Assembly (NCBI RefSeq): GCF_963169125.1
Contig: NC_084795.1
Span: 257,977,042-258,041,041, forward strand
Source: Humulus lupulus
Lineage: Eukaryota; Streptophyta; Magnoliopsida; Rosales; Cannabaceae
Direction: 5' to 3'
DNA length: 64,000 nt
The number at the start of each line of letters is the position of its first letter. Position 1 is the first letter of the stretch. The notes below the pieces were generated by a model. It was not told the origin of the DNA and did not search any database. It saw only the letters and a program-made list of their open reading frames with translations. Below, piece by piece: positions 23,101 through 34,139 of the stretch. A program made the position numbers and the translations under genes.

Positions 23101-23293
23101 CCAGGTTCAAAGATTGAATCAAGAACTATTTGGTGGTCATCTCGGGTAATCAAGAATAAGAGCAAGACTGGCTTTAGCGAAATTTGAAGTAGGTAAATTC
23201 ACTGGAGAAAATTATTTCAGTTTATGGAGGATCAAAATGAAAGCCTTACTGGTGCATCAAGGTATCTCAGAGGCTATTGATGGAGATAAAATG

Positions 23294-25805
23294 TGTTGGG
23301 TTTTATGCCCTTAATAAAACCATATTTCTTATGTAACACGTTATTATTATCAATAAAAGAAGTAGAAATCGTTTTGTTTATTCAATGGCATTGTTCACTT
23401 GTTTTATTACATGTTTATTCAATTAATACAAACATTCATAAAATTCTGAACATATGGATAGTTACAATTATAGTGACTATGTCACAATGGATTAGAGTTG
23501 TAATTATATGTTCAAAAGAACGAGTCCTAGATTAGATCAGTGCATTGGATTTTCACTTATTAGGAAATCTATGATATGATATACTTACACATTGGGAGTG
23601 TGATGTCTTGTCCAAGGCATTGACCAAGTAGATATGATCGGATGTATTTGGTTACATCGGACTAGGACCGATATTGATTATTGATTGATAAATAAGTATC
23701 GTTGTTATCAAATCTAATCAATGTCACAACGTCAACCATAGGTTAAGTCCATACTTAAATCTTGGAGATTTAGTAATGTAATTGAGTGGGAGTATTATTC
23801 ATAGATATGAAATCCATAACTTCTGTATGAGAAGTGAAAAGATGATTTCCTTAATTGCTTTGTTCAAAAGGTTAAATGATTGAGATCTCATTTCTGTGAT
23901 TAAGTTTACGGAAATATCATTTATAAGGAACTTAGTGGGAGTTAAGGATAAAATACTGATGAGGGGTAAAATGGTACTTTTCACCCAGCTTGATAGTAAG
24001 TCATCGATAGAGGATTGACTAACTGTAATGGTTATAACAATGGATAACGTATTTATGGTTTGGAAAATATGTTCTATGAATTCAAGAGTTCAATTCCAAT
24101 TATATAGTGGAGTCACCAGGAATTAATAAGTGGAATTATTCGTAAAAAAATTCACGGTAACTTGTTGGAGCTTGATTTCATGGATCCATGGTCCCTGCAT
24201 CACCTTTGAGTAAATCATCTAGAATGTCTCAATTAATTGATTTAATTATCAATTAGGATTTTTTAAAGTTGACTAGGTCAATTTTGGAAAATTTATAGAG
24301 ATATGAGATTTAAAGAATAAAAGAGAATCTTTGGGTAAATTTATTAATATTGATAAATTGGTGTCAATATAAATAAATAAAATTAAATCAAGTTTCAAAT
24401 TATAATTAGTTAATTTTAATAAGGAATTAATTAATTAATTAAAATAACTAAATAAATAAATAAATTTTTTTGAATTTAGGCCCAATTGGGATTTAAATTC
24501 AAAACAAAGGTATTGGGCCCAAGTCCATTTGTGGGAGCCCAAAGCTTTTTTCTTTTTGATTATTATTTTAATTAATTCAAAATTTAAATTTAAATAAAGC
24601 CCATTTAGTTGTCTATATAAGGAATATGATATCTAGGGTTCTTATAAGTCAGTCTCAGTTGATTCATTGGGTAAGTGAAAACCTAGACACTCTAATAATT
24701 TCTTAGCCACTATCTCTTCTTCTTTTCTAGATCTCTATCTCATGTGTTGAGAACCAGCCCACACTAGTTCTAGGTTGATCAAAGGCTTGGTGAGGAAGAC
24801 TGTATTGCTGATCTAGTTCAATCTCTTGATAATACTCTGCTACAAAATGGAATCAAGGGTTAGAGAGATTGAAGGAAGGAGTTGTTCACGAGGAATTAAT
24901 AAGTGGAATTATTCGTAAATAAATTCACGGTAACTTGTTGGAGCTTGATTTCATGGATCCATGGTCCCCGAATCACCTTTGAGTAAATCATCTAGAATGT
25001 CTCAATTAATTGATTTAATTATCAATTGGGATTTTTTAAAGTTGACTAGGTCAATTTTGGAAAATTTATAGAGATATGAGATTTAAAGAATAAAAGAGAA
25101 TCTTTGGGTAAATTTATTAATATGGATAAATTGGTGTCAATATAAATAAATAAAATTAAATCAAGTTTCAAATTATAATTAGTTAATTTTAATAGAGAAT
25201 TAATTAATTAATTAAAATAAATAAATAAATAAATAAAAAGTTTTGAATTTAGGCCCAATTGGGATTTAAATTCAAAATAAAGGAATTGGGCCCAAGTCCA
25301 TTTGTGGGAGCCCAAAGCTTTTTACTTTTTGTTTATTATTTTAATTAATTCAAAATTTAAATTTAAATAAAGCCCATTTAGTTGTCTATATAAGGAATAT
25401 GATATCTAGGGTTCTTATAAGTCAGTCTCAGTTGATTCATTGGGTAAGTGAAAACCTAGACACTCTAATAATTTCTTAGCCACTATCTCTTCTTCTTTTC
25501 TAGATCTCTATCTCATGTGTTGAGAACCAGCCCACACTAGTTCTATGTTGATCAAAGGCTTGGTGAGGAAGACTGTGTTGCTGATCTAGTTCAATCTCTT
25601 GGTAATACTCTGCTACAGAAAGGAATCAAGGGTTAGAGAGATTGAAGGAAGGAGTTGTTCCAGTTCCGTTGCGTATTTGTAAGTTTCTACATTTTTGTGT
25701 TTATATTAATTTACGAATTTTATGTTCATATGTATGTCATGTTATTCTATGTTTGGAAAAATAATAGGAAGCATGCATCTAGATTTAAATTCCAAGATCC
25801 TAACA
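23294..25805 (+). repeat. 5' LTR of element B (2512 bp, with internal tandem duplication)
   Basis: The ends match the 3' LTR, but this copy is about 690 bp longer. It contains a 773-bp segment twice in tandem (about 24114-24886 and 24887-25659) and lacks 88 bp present in the 3' LTR at 32181-32268. Each duplicated unit carries the promoter-like TATATAAGG region. Confidence 0.93.
24114..25659. repeat. Tandem duplication of 773 bp inside the element B 5' LTR
   Basis: The word GGAATTAATAAGTGGAATTA occurs at 24119 and again at 24892, a period of 773. The first copy ends GAGTTGTTC and runs straight into ACGAGGAATTAATAAG; the second ends GAGTTGTTC and continues with CAGTTCCG as in the 3' LTR. The 3' LTR has only one copy. 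The two copies differ at scattered positions. Confidence 0.93.
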
Positions 25806-25807
25806 AT

Positions 25808-25820
25808 TGGCCTCAGAGCC
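25808..25820 (+). promoter_or_regulatory. Primer binding site of element B
   Basis: TTGGCCTCAGAGC begins two bases after the LTR end and resembles the initiator-Met site TTGGTATCAGAGC with two changes. Confidence 0.7.
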
Positions 25821-27801
25821 TAGGTTGCCTAGGTCTAGATGTTATGAATGCATGAATATATGTGTTTGTTGACATGTTTAATTTTAAAAGTTTAATTGGA
25901 TGGTACATGAAATTTGATATGAATGTTTATGTGTCATATTGCTAATTTAAGTTGTCATATTTTTCATGAATTTTGAAATCTTAATTGGTGCTTGGTATAA
26001 TGCTCATTGAAAAATTGCACAATTTTTTTTTTTTGTAGTTGGCGGCTGCAATTTTTAATTATGAATCATATATATAAACCCTTATTAGGGTTTAGCATAT
26101 AAGTGGCAGCTTCATTTAAAAAAAAATTAACTTTGATTTTTTTTGTTTTATACTGTTAACCGTATATGTATATATATATTTATATATTTTGCAAAAAAAG
26201 CATTTAACCATATATATATATTTTTTAAAATGCATATAATCGTATATATATATATTTAAAAAAACGTGTTTAACCGTATATAATTGTCTATATATGTTTA
26301 TAGATATTTATACATATATAATTTAAAAGTTGGTTAAGATATTTTTTTTTGTTCTCATTGTGCTAAAGAAATATCTTAGTCTCCAATTTTAAAAATTTGA
26401 GATATTTTCTTTAATGATAATTAAATTAATTTTATGTTTAATTAATTATGTGGTAAGTTTTCAATTGGGAAAAACTTTATGGTAATTAGTTAATAAATAA
26501 ATTAACTTTGATAACTCAATTAATTGTTTTAGATATTGATTGATTTATTTATTTTACCAATTAATTTACTTATTTTGGTGATAAATGTAATGATACATAA
26601 AGATGTGTAACATGTCATATAGGTTTTCATGTTAAGCCTATCCAATTATTAAGAAAATTAACATATCTAGAATCATTATTAAGTTCTTTTTTTTTTTTTT
26701 TTGCATTTGAGCTTTAAATATAAGTATAATGATGACTCTTTTTTTTTTTTTTTTTTTTAAAAATGTGGGCAAAATCAAATAAAACTTTCATAAAATGTTA
26801 GGTTTTATTTGGGCCAAATTGAACATGTAAAAGTTTAAATTCCTCTCTTGTGGGTGGTTCTACTTGTGAAGGCCCATTTGCTTTGCATTACTAGATTGGG
26901 CTTAATCAATTGAATAACAATTAATAAAATGAAGGTTCAAATTCCTGTCTTTTTGGGCTTTGTGTGGAAGTTAGGGAGCCTTAGTAGTGGGTCCGACATA
27001 CTGAACACAGCTCTCCTCCATGCAAGCTCGAATTTTTAAGGCCCATTTACCTAAGTTGGACTTAATTGTATTAGGTTATTCCCTTTAGTTGGACCTAATA
27101 ATTGATTAAAAACAAATTAATTCTAATTTTTGGATTAATTTTCAATGGGTATTTTTAGAATTAATGGGAAAATTATAAACTATGGTTTATTGATTATTTT
27201 AATAATTTGGCAAACCTAAGTTAGTAATTTTCAAGAGAAAAAAATACTAAATTGAGAAAAATTAAATATTGAGTTTTTTAAATTGTGAATTCGATCTCCA
27301 CCGTTGATTTGACGTGGTATGTTTTAGTGGGGCCTAATGACGCCATGGTTCACTAGACTCTTAACATGGTTAAATTTCTTAGGATAGATGATTATAGATG
27401 GACCTTCTTTAGACTTATCCCTACGGTGACTATAGGAATTAAGTCTATAATAATCAAAATGGTGGGTCAAACTCGCAAAGTAAGAAATATTTGTGACTCT
27501 CTCTTACCGGGACACATGTGTTTTCGTTACTTTGATCGAATGGATAGGTTATTAATAAAACTCTAGGACGTTTTATTAATTGAGTTGTTTCTCTATTTGA
27601 CTAAGTGAATATTTGTGACTCTCACTTACCAGGACACATAGGTTCATGGCTAGTTGAAAAACCTAAGAAATAGAAAGAAAAGTTTTTAGTATTTACTTAT
27701 CTTTAAACATTGTTTATATGTTATGCTATTTCTGAAACTTAGATGAATGAATGTTTGTCGAACAATGTGTTGATTTCTCCTTTATAGATGATTTTAGCTT
27801 T
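25821..27801. other. Long AT-rich leader of element B
   Basis: Almost 2 kb separates the primer binding site from gag. It is strongly AT-rich with TATATA runs (about 26160-26310) and poly-T tracts (about 26692-26702 and 26740-26758). I see no protein domain. It must hold the packaging and leader functions of the element RNA. Confidence 0.7.
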
Positions 27802-28674
27802 ATGGCCTCCAACCCCATTATCTCTCTTCTGTCCAAGGAGTTGTTAACCGGCGAGAACTTCATGAAATGGAAGTTTAATATAAACATAGTGTTGATCGGC
27901 GACAACTCAAAATTCGTGATGACTGAAACTGAACCTGACTTTCCTGGAGAAAACGCCTCGAAGGCAGTGAGGGAGAAGTATGATCGTTGCACTGCAGCCA
28001 ACAACAAGACCAAGGCCTACATGCTCGCCAGCATGTCAGAAGCGCTAAGGACTAAGATGGAAGATATCGAAACTACTTACGACATCATGGAGCAACTCCA
28101 AGAAATGTTTGGGCACAAGTCAGCGCAAGCTAGTTTCGAGGCTACCAAGAAGTATGTGAACTGTAGGATGGCATCTGGCCAACATGTTCGTGATCATTTT
28201 ATTAAGATGATGAACTACTTCCAAGAAGTTGAGTTGGATGGAGCAACAGTAGATGAGAAGACTCAAGTTGGAATCATTCTCAACAGCCTTGCACCTAGTT
28301 TCCTTATGTTCACCGCGAACTATTTTCTTAACAAATTGGACTATGGAATGACTCAGTTATTGAATGAGCTCCAGTTGTATGAAGGAATAAACGGTGGACC
28401 GAGTAAAGGACCTGAGAAGAAGGCTGCTACTACCAGGGGTGCTCAGGGTGAGGCTAATCTAGCCTCTTCCTCAAAGAGCAAGAAGAGAAAGGCAAGGAAG
28501 GACAAAAAGAAGGCTAAGAAGCAAGCAGCTGGAAAGGCACATGCAACTGAAAAGCTTGCTGGAACAAAGCCAACTAGCAAGCAGGCTAAAGGACAATGTT
28601 TCCACTGGAAGGAGGAGGGGCATTGGAAGCGTAATTGCCCCGCCCTCAAAGCAACTGGAACCCAAGCTACTTAG
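27802..28674 (+). CDS. gag: Element B gag (capsid), open reading frame of 290 codons
   Basis: This is the only long retrotransposon frame in the window that is open from a plausible start to its stop. I choose the ATG at 27802 (MASNPIISLLSKELLTGENF) because the 17 codons upstream look like leader. Residues 1-200 match copia gag (TGENFMKWKFNINIVLIGDN; DIMEQLQEMFGH; LNSLAPSFLMFT). Residues 215-260 are a Lys-rich stretch (KSKKRKARKDKKKAKKQAA), likely RNA-binding. The zinc knuckle near residue 270 reads CFHWKEEGHWKRNC: the second Cys of CCHC is replaced by Trp, so zinc binding is probably lost. The frame stops at 28672-28674, at the edge of a deletion that removed the protease. Gag would assemble cytoplasmic particles; it might still be translated, but RNA packaging is doubtful. 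Confidence 0.85.
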   Translation: MASNPIISLLSKELLTGENFMKWKFNINIVLIGDNSKFVMTETEPDFPGENASKAVREKYDRCTAANNKTKAYMLASMSEALRTKMEDIETTYDIMEQLQEMFGHKSAQASFEATKKYVNCRMASGQHVRDHFIKMMNYFQEVELDGATVDEKTQVGIILNSLAPSFLMFTANYFLNKLDYGMTQLLNELQLYEGINGGPSKGPEKKAATTRGAQGEANLASSSKSKKRKARKDKKKAKKQAAGKAHATEKLAGTKPTSKQAKGQCFHWKEEGHWKRNCPALKATGTQAT

Positions 28675-31600
28675 CAACTGGAAAACAGTGAAGGAGGGCA
28701 AGTTAAAACTTAAAGATGGAAATGGTGAATTCGTGGAGGTCAAAATGAAAGGACAAGCCCGTTCAAATATTGGAAATAAATTTATGTTGTTGGACGATGT
28801 TTATTTTATTCCAAACTTTAGTAGGAATTTAGTTTCATTTTCTTTATTACATCAACAACGATTTGCGGTTACTTTCACAAGTTTTAATATATCTATTTCA
28901 TTTAATGGATGTGAATTGTTTGTTCGATGTATGGAAAATGGCTTGTATATTTTGCGACCTAATGAATCACTTGCGCTTAACAATGAATTGTTTAAGGTAG
29001 CTAATCCTAGGACCGCCAAACGACAGAAGATCGATAATGATCACATGACATACCTTTGGCATCTTCGCCTTGGTCATATTAACTATGATAGGCTTAAAAG
29101 ACTTTCAAAGACTGGGTCTTTGAAGGAACTCACAATGGGTGACTTACCTGTCTGCGAATCTTGTCTGTAAGGTAAAATGACCAAGCGTCCATTCTCTGCA
29201 AAAGGAGAAAGGGCCAAAGTACCCCTAGGGCTCGTTCATACTGACGTTTGTGGACCGATTAATGTTCAAGCAAGAGTGGTAATGAATATTTCGTCACTTT
29301 CATTGACGATTATTCTCGATATTCATTTCTTTACCTAATGCAAAGAAAATCTGAAACTTTTGACAAGTTTAAAGAATTTTTTGCAATGGCCCAAAACTAG
29401 TTAGGTAAAACTTTAAAGATCTTGAGATCTGATAGGGGTGGAGAATATTTGGATAATCAGTTCCAAGATCATCTTACTGAATGTGGGATTCTGTCTCAAC
29501 TCACTACCCCAGGAACTCCACAACAAAATGGTGTTGCTGAGCGTTGGAACCGAACATTGTTAGAAATGGTGAGGTCAATGATTAGTTATTCAACTCTATC
29601 ACCGTCTTTCTGGGGGTATGCCATTTAGACCGCTAACGGCATTTTAAATGTTGTATCGTCTAAGGCTATCTCCAAAACGCCTCTAGAACCATGGAATGGA
29701 CGTGAACCTAGTCTACACCATTGTAGAATTTGGGGGTGTCCTGCTCATGTCCTGAGGAAAAAGGAAGGAAAGCTAGAATCATGAACTGAGGTTTGCTTGT
29801 TTGTAGGCTATCCTAAAGGTACTTGGGGTGGTCTGTTTTATAGCCCAGTTGAAAAGAAAGTGTTTGTTTCCACAAACGCTAATTTTTTAGAAAACGACTA
29901 CATGAAAAACTTCAAACCTCAGAGTAAAATATTGTTGGAAGAAATGCAATCAGCAGGAAATGTTCAACCCATACCAATGCAAATCAACAAGAACATTGAA
30001 GAAGAACAGACAGCTGGTCCAAGTCAAACAGTTACTGTGCCTCGTCGTAGTGGGAGGGTTTCTCAGAACTCGGAATGCTACGGGATGGATGGTGAAACCA
30101 ATATGGTAGTAACTGACACTCGTGATGATGATCCATTGTCCTCTAAACAGGCAATGGTTAGGTCTGAGAAAGGATTTGTGGCTCGAAGCCATGAACCAGG
30201 AAATGGAGTCCATGTACTCCAATTCCGTCTGGGATCTTGTAGAAGCACCGATGGACTTTAGGCCCATTGGATGCAAGTGGATCTACAAGAAGAAAAGAGG
30301 ATCAGATGGAAATGTTCAGACATATAAGGCTCAACTTGTGGCAAAGGGTTATACCCAAAGAGCTAGAGTTGACTATGACGAAACTTTCTCTCCAGTGGCC
30401 ATGTTAAAATCCATTCGCATACTTTTATCCGTAGCTGCAGCTCTTGATTATGAGATTTGGAAAATGGACGTCAAGATAGCATTTCTAAATGGCTTTCTTG
30501 ATCAAACCATTTATATGGATCAACCAGAAGGATTTGTAGTAGCTGGACAGGAAAAGAAAGTATGCAAGCTCAATAGGTCCATTATGGTCTTAAACAAGCT
30601 TCGCGCTCCTGGAACTGATGGTTTAATGAAATAATTAAGACCTATGGTTTTGAGCAGAACATCGATGAACCCTGTTTTTACCAATAGAGGGAAAATGATG
30701 TGAAAGTGTTCTTGGCGCTTTATGTAGATGATATTTTGCTCATTGGCAACAATGTCAAGAAATTATCAGACATAAAGAACTGGCTCGAGACCAAATTTCA
30801 GATGAAAGATTTGGATGAAGCTACTTATGTTCTTGGTATCCAGATCATTCAGGAAAGGAAGAACAAGATGTTGGCGCTATCTCAAGCAGCGTACATAGAT
30901 AAGGTACTTGAACATTTCTCTACGAAAAACTCGAAGAAGGGACTGTTGCCATCCCGACATGGAGTTCATCTTTCTAACAAGCAGTCTCCACAGACTCCTC
31001 AAGAGGAAGAAGAGATGAAATAGATTCCCTATGCATCTGCAGTTGGAAGTCATATGTATGCTATGTTATGCACTAGACCGGACATCTGCTATGCAGTGGG
31101 AGTTGTAAGCAGGTACCAGTCAAATCCTGGTAGACAACATTGGGCAGCGGTCAAGCACATACTGAAGTATCTATGAAGAAAAATGGATTATATGCTGGTC
31201 TATTCGGGAGGTTCACTAGACCCGATAGGCTACATTGATTCTAAATTTCAGACGGATGCCGATGACAGGAAGTCTAATTCTGGAATGGTGTTTACTCTTG
31301 GGGGTGGAGCTGTGATTTGGAGAAGCGTTAAGCAGTCTACCATTTCAGATTCCACCATGGAGGCTGAGTACATAGCTGCGTCTGAAACGGCTAAGGAAAT
31401 AGTTTGGCTAAAGAAGTTCTACACAGATCTCGGTGTTATTCCAGGAATGGAAAAACCACTCATATTGTACTGTGACAATAATGGGGCTATAGAGAATTCG
31501 ACAGAACCTCGAAGTCATGAAAAAGCAGAGCATATATAGAGGAAATACCACATCATTATGGAATATGTGTCCAAGGGTGATGTCAAGGTGATGAAGATAG

Positions 31601-31700
31601 CGTCGGAAGACAATCTGGCGGATCCTTTTAACAAGACTTTGGCTGAGAGTGTTTTCGTGAAGCATGTAAAGGGAATGGGTTTGAAAAACATGTCTCATTT
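28675..31700 (+). pseudogene. pol: Element B pol without protease (broken)
   Basis: Directly after gag the sequence is already in the region behind the protease (LKLKDGNGEFVEVKMKG), so the DSGA active-site segment is missing. The pre-integrase block (YLWHLRLGHINYDRLKRL) ends in a stop at 29168-29170. Integrase shows HTDVCGP, FIDDYSRYSFLY, a stop near 29398, SDRGGEY and TPQQNGVAERWNRT, with more stops near 29626 and 29783. RT carries CKWIYKKKRGSDGNVQTYKA and YVDD at 30721-30732 but has stops near 30632 and lesions around 30580. RNase H continues 31183-31539 with stops at 31021 and 31174 and ends near 31700 (LADPFNKTLAES). It is unable to support its own transposition. Confidence 0.9.
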
Positions 31701-31709
31701 GTTTTAAAA

Positions 31710-31724
31710 GGGAAAGTGGGAGTT
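31710..31724 (+). promoter_or_regulatory. Polypurine tract of element B
   Basis: GGGAAAGTGGGAGTT abuts the TG of the 3' LTR at 31725. Confidence 0.8.
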
Positions 31725-33544
31725 TGTTGGGTTTTATGCCCTTAATAAAACCATATTTCTTATGTAACACGTTATTATTATCAATAAAAGAAGTAGAATT
31801 TTTTTTTTTTATTCAATTGCATTGCTCGTTTGTTTTATTACATGTTTATTCAATTAATACAAACATTCATAAAATCCTGAACATATGGATAGTTACAATT
31901 ATAGTGACTAGGTCATAGTGGATTATAGTTGTAATTATATGTTCAGAAGAACGAGTCCTAGATTAGATGAGTGCATTGGATTTTCACTGATTAGGAAATC
32001 TACGATATGATCTACTTACACATTAGGAGTGTGATGTCTTTTCCAAGGCATTGACCAAGTAGATATGATCGGATGTATTTGGTTACATCGGACTAGGACC
32101 GATATTGATTATTGATTGATAAATAAGTATCGTTGTTATCGAATCTAATCAATGTCACAACGTCGACCATAGGTTAAGTCGATCTTAATTCTGAGTGGTA
32201 ATATTCTGCTAATTATATTATTTAAATCTTTTGAGTTGTTCGTTACCAGCTTACCCTACGGTCTAGCCCATACTTACATCTTGGAGATTTAGTAATGTAA
32301 TTGAGGGGGAGTATTATTCATAGATATGAAATCCATAACTTCTGTATGAGAAGTGAAAAGATGATTTCCTTAATTGCTTTGTTCAAAAGGTTAAATGATT
32401 GAGATCTCATTTCTGTGATTAAGTTCATGGAAATATCATTTATAAGGAACTTAGTGGGAGTTAGGGATAAAATACTAATGAGGGGTAAAACAGTACTTTT
32501 CACCCAACTTGTTAGTAAGTCATCGATAGATGATTGACTAACTGTAATGGTTATAACAATGGATAACGTATTTATTGTTTGGAAAATACGTTCTATGAAT
32601 TCAAGAGTTCAATTCCAAGTGTATAGTGGAGTCACGAGGAATTAATAAGGTAGTGAAATTATTCGTAAATAAATTCACGGTAACTTGTTGGAGCTTGATT
32701 TCATGGATCCATGGTCCCCGCATCACCTTTGAGTAAATCATCTAGAATGTCTCAATTAATTGATTTTATTATCAATTAGGAGTTTTTTTAAAGTTGACTA
32801 GGTCAATTTTGGAAAATTTATAGGGATATGAGATTTAGAGAATAAAAGAAAATCTTTGGGTAAATTTATTAATTTAGATAAATTGGTGTCAATATAAATA
32901 AATAAAATTATTTCAAGTTTCAAATTATAATTAGTTAATTTAAATAAGGATTTAATTAATTAATTAAAATAAATAAATATTTTTGAATTTAGGCCCAATT
33001 GGGATTTAAATTCTAAATAAAGGTATTGGGCCCAAGTCCATTTGTGGGTGCCCAAGGCTTTTATCTTTTTGTTTATTATTTTAATTAATTCAAAATTTAA
33101 ATTTAAATAAAGTCCATTAAGTTGTCTATATAAGGAATATGATATCTAGGGTTTTCATAAGTCAGTCTTAGTTGATTCATTGGGTAAGTGAAACCTAGAC
33201 ACTCTAATCCTTTCTTAGCCACTATATCTTCTTCTTTTCTAGATCTCTATCTCATGTGTTGATAACCAGCCCACACTAGTTCTAGGTTGATCAAAGGCTT
33301 GGTGAGGAAGACTGTGTTGCTGATCTAGTTCAATCTCTTGATAATACTCTGCTACAGAAAGGAATCAAGGGTTAGAGAGATTGAAGGAATGAGTTGTTCT
33401 AGTTCCGCTGCATATTCGTAAGTTTCTACATTTTTGTGTTTATATTAATTTACGAATTTTATGTTCATATGTATGTCATGTTATTCTATGTTTGGAAAAA
33501 TAATAGGAAGCATGCATCTAGATTTAAATTCCAAGATCCTAACA
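31725..33544 (+). repeat. 3' LTR of element B (1820 bp)
   Basis: It opens TGTTGGGTTTTATGCCC and closes AGATCCTAACA before the AAATG target copy. It keeps the ancestral single-copy structure, including the 88 bp (32181-32268) missing from the 5' LTR. The same 88-bp region is also recognisable in solo LTR G (minus strand, about 62840-62930). Confidence 0.95.
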
Positions 33545-34139
33545 AAATGAAGGAACTCAAAGAAGAGAACGTGAAGCGAGATGCAAAAACTAAAGCCCAC
33601 AGTGCCATATTGCTGAGTCTTGGTGATGAGGCTTTCAAGGAAGTGTCAAATTAAGAAACTACAATTCGTCTATGGAAAAAGTTAACAACAATTTATCGGA
33701 AGAAATCTCTGGCTAATAAGCTTTATCTCAAAAAGAAGTTGTACACAATTCGAATGGATGATGTAAAGGAACTAAGAAAACATCTTGATGATTTCAACAA
33801 AATTATCTTGAGGCTGAACAACATAAGAGTAAGTTTTGATGAGGAAGATCAAGGCATTATTCTTCTCAGTTCATTACCTAAATCTTATGAGCATTTTGTT
33901 GACACTATATTGTATGGAAAAGATTCTTTAACCATGTCTCAAGTGAAAGCAGCCATCGAACAAAATAAAATTTATCAAATTTCAAGTCTGGGAAAATTTA
34001 CAATTACTGCAAGAAAGAGGGACATTACAAAAGTGACTGTTACTTCCTCAAAAACAAGCAAAATTGTGAGAAGAAAAATGAAAAGGAAGAAGCAAGTGTT
34101 GTCTCTGACTGTGAAGGATATGATTCAGCCGATGTACTA

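Larger units (their letters stand above)
23294..33544 (+). mobile_element. Copia element B nested in element A (10,251 bp)
   Basis: LTRs at 23294-25805 and 31725-33544, ends TGTTGGG and CCTAACA, with perfect target duplication AAATG (23289-23293 and 33545-33549) inside element A gag. The element has an unusually long AT-rich leader, an open gag frame and a broken pol in copia order. LTRs of about 1.8 kb and the long leader mark a different copia lineage from elements A and C; I do not assign the lineage. Confidence 0.96.
23162..34139 (+). pseudogene. gag: Element A gag, split by element B
   Basis: The N-terminal part (23162-23293) reads ALAKFEVGKFTGENYFSLWR and KALLVHQGISEAIDGDKM, the start of a copia gag (capsid) protein. 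It stops at the element B insertion and resumes at 33545 with MKELKEENVKRDAKTKAHSA, then after a stop at 33652 continues LWKKLTTIYRKKSLANKLYL to 34139. LLSSLPKSYEHFVDTILYGK is the typical gag (UBN2) end block. Downstream, the zinc-knuckle region is reduced to a Lys/Arg-rich stretch in which I cannot make out a CCHC. No start ATG is intact. Gag would form the cytoplasmic virus-like particle. Confidence 0.85.
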
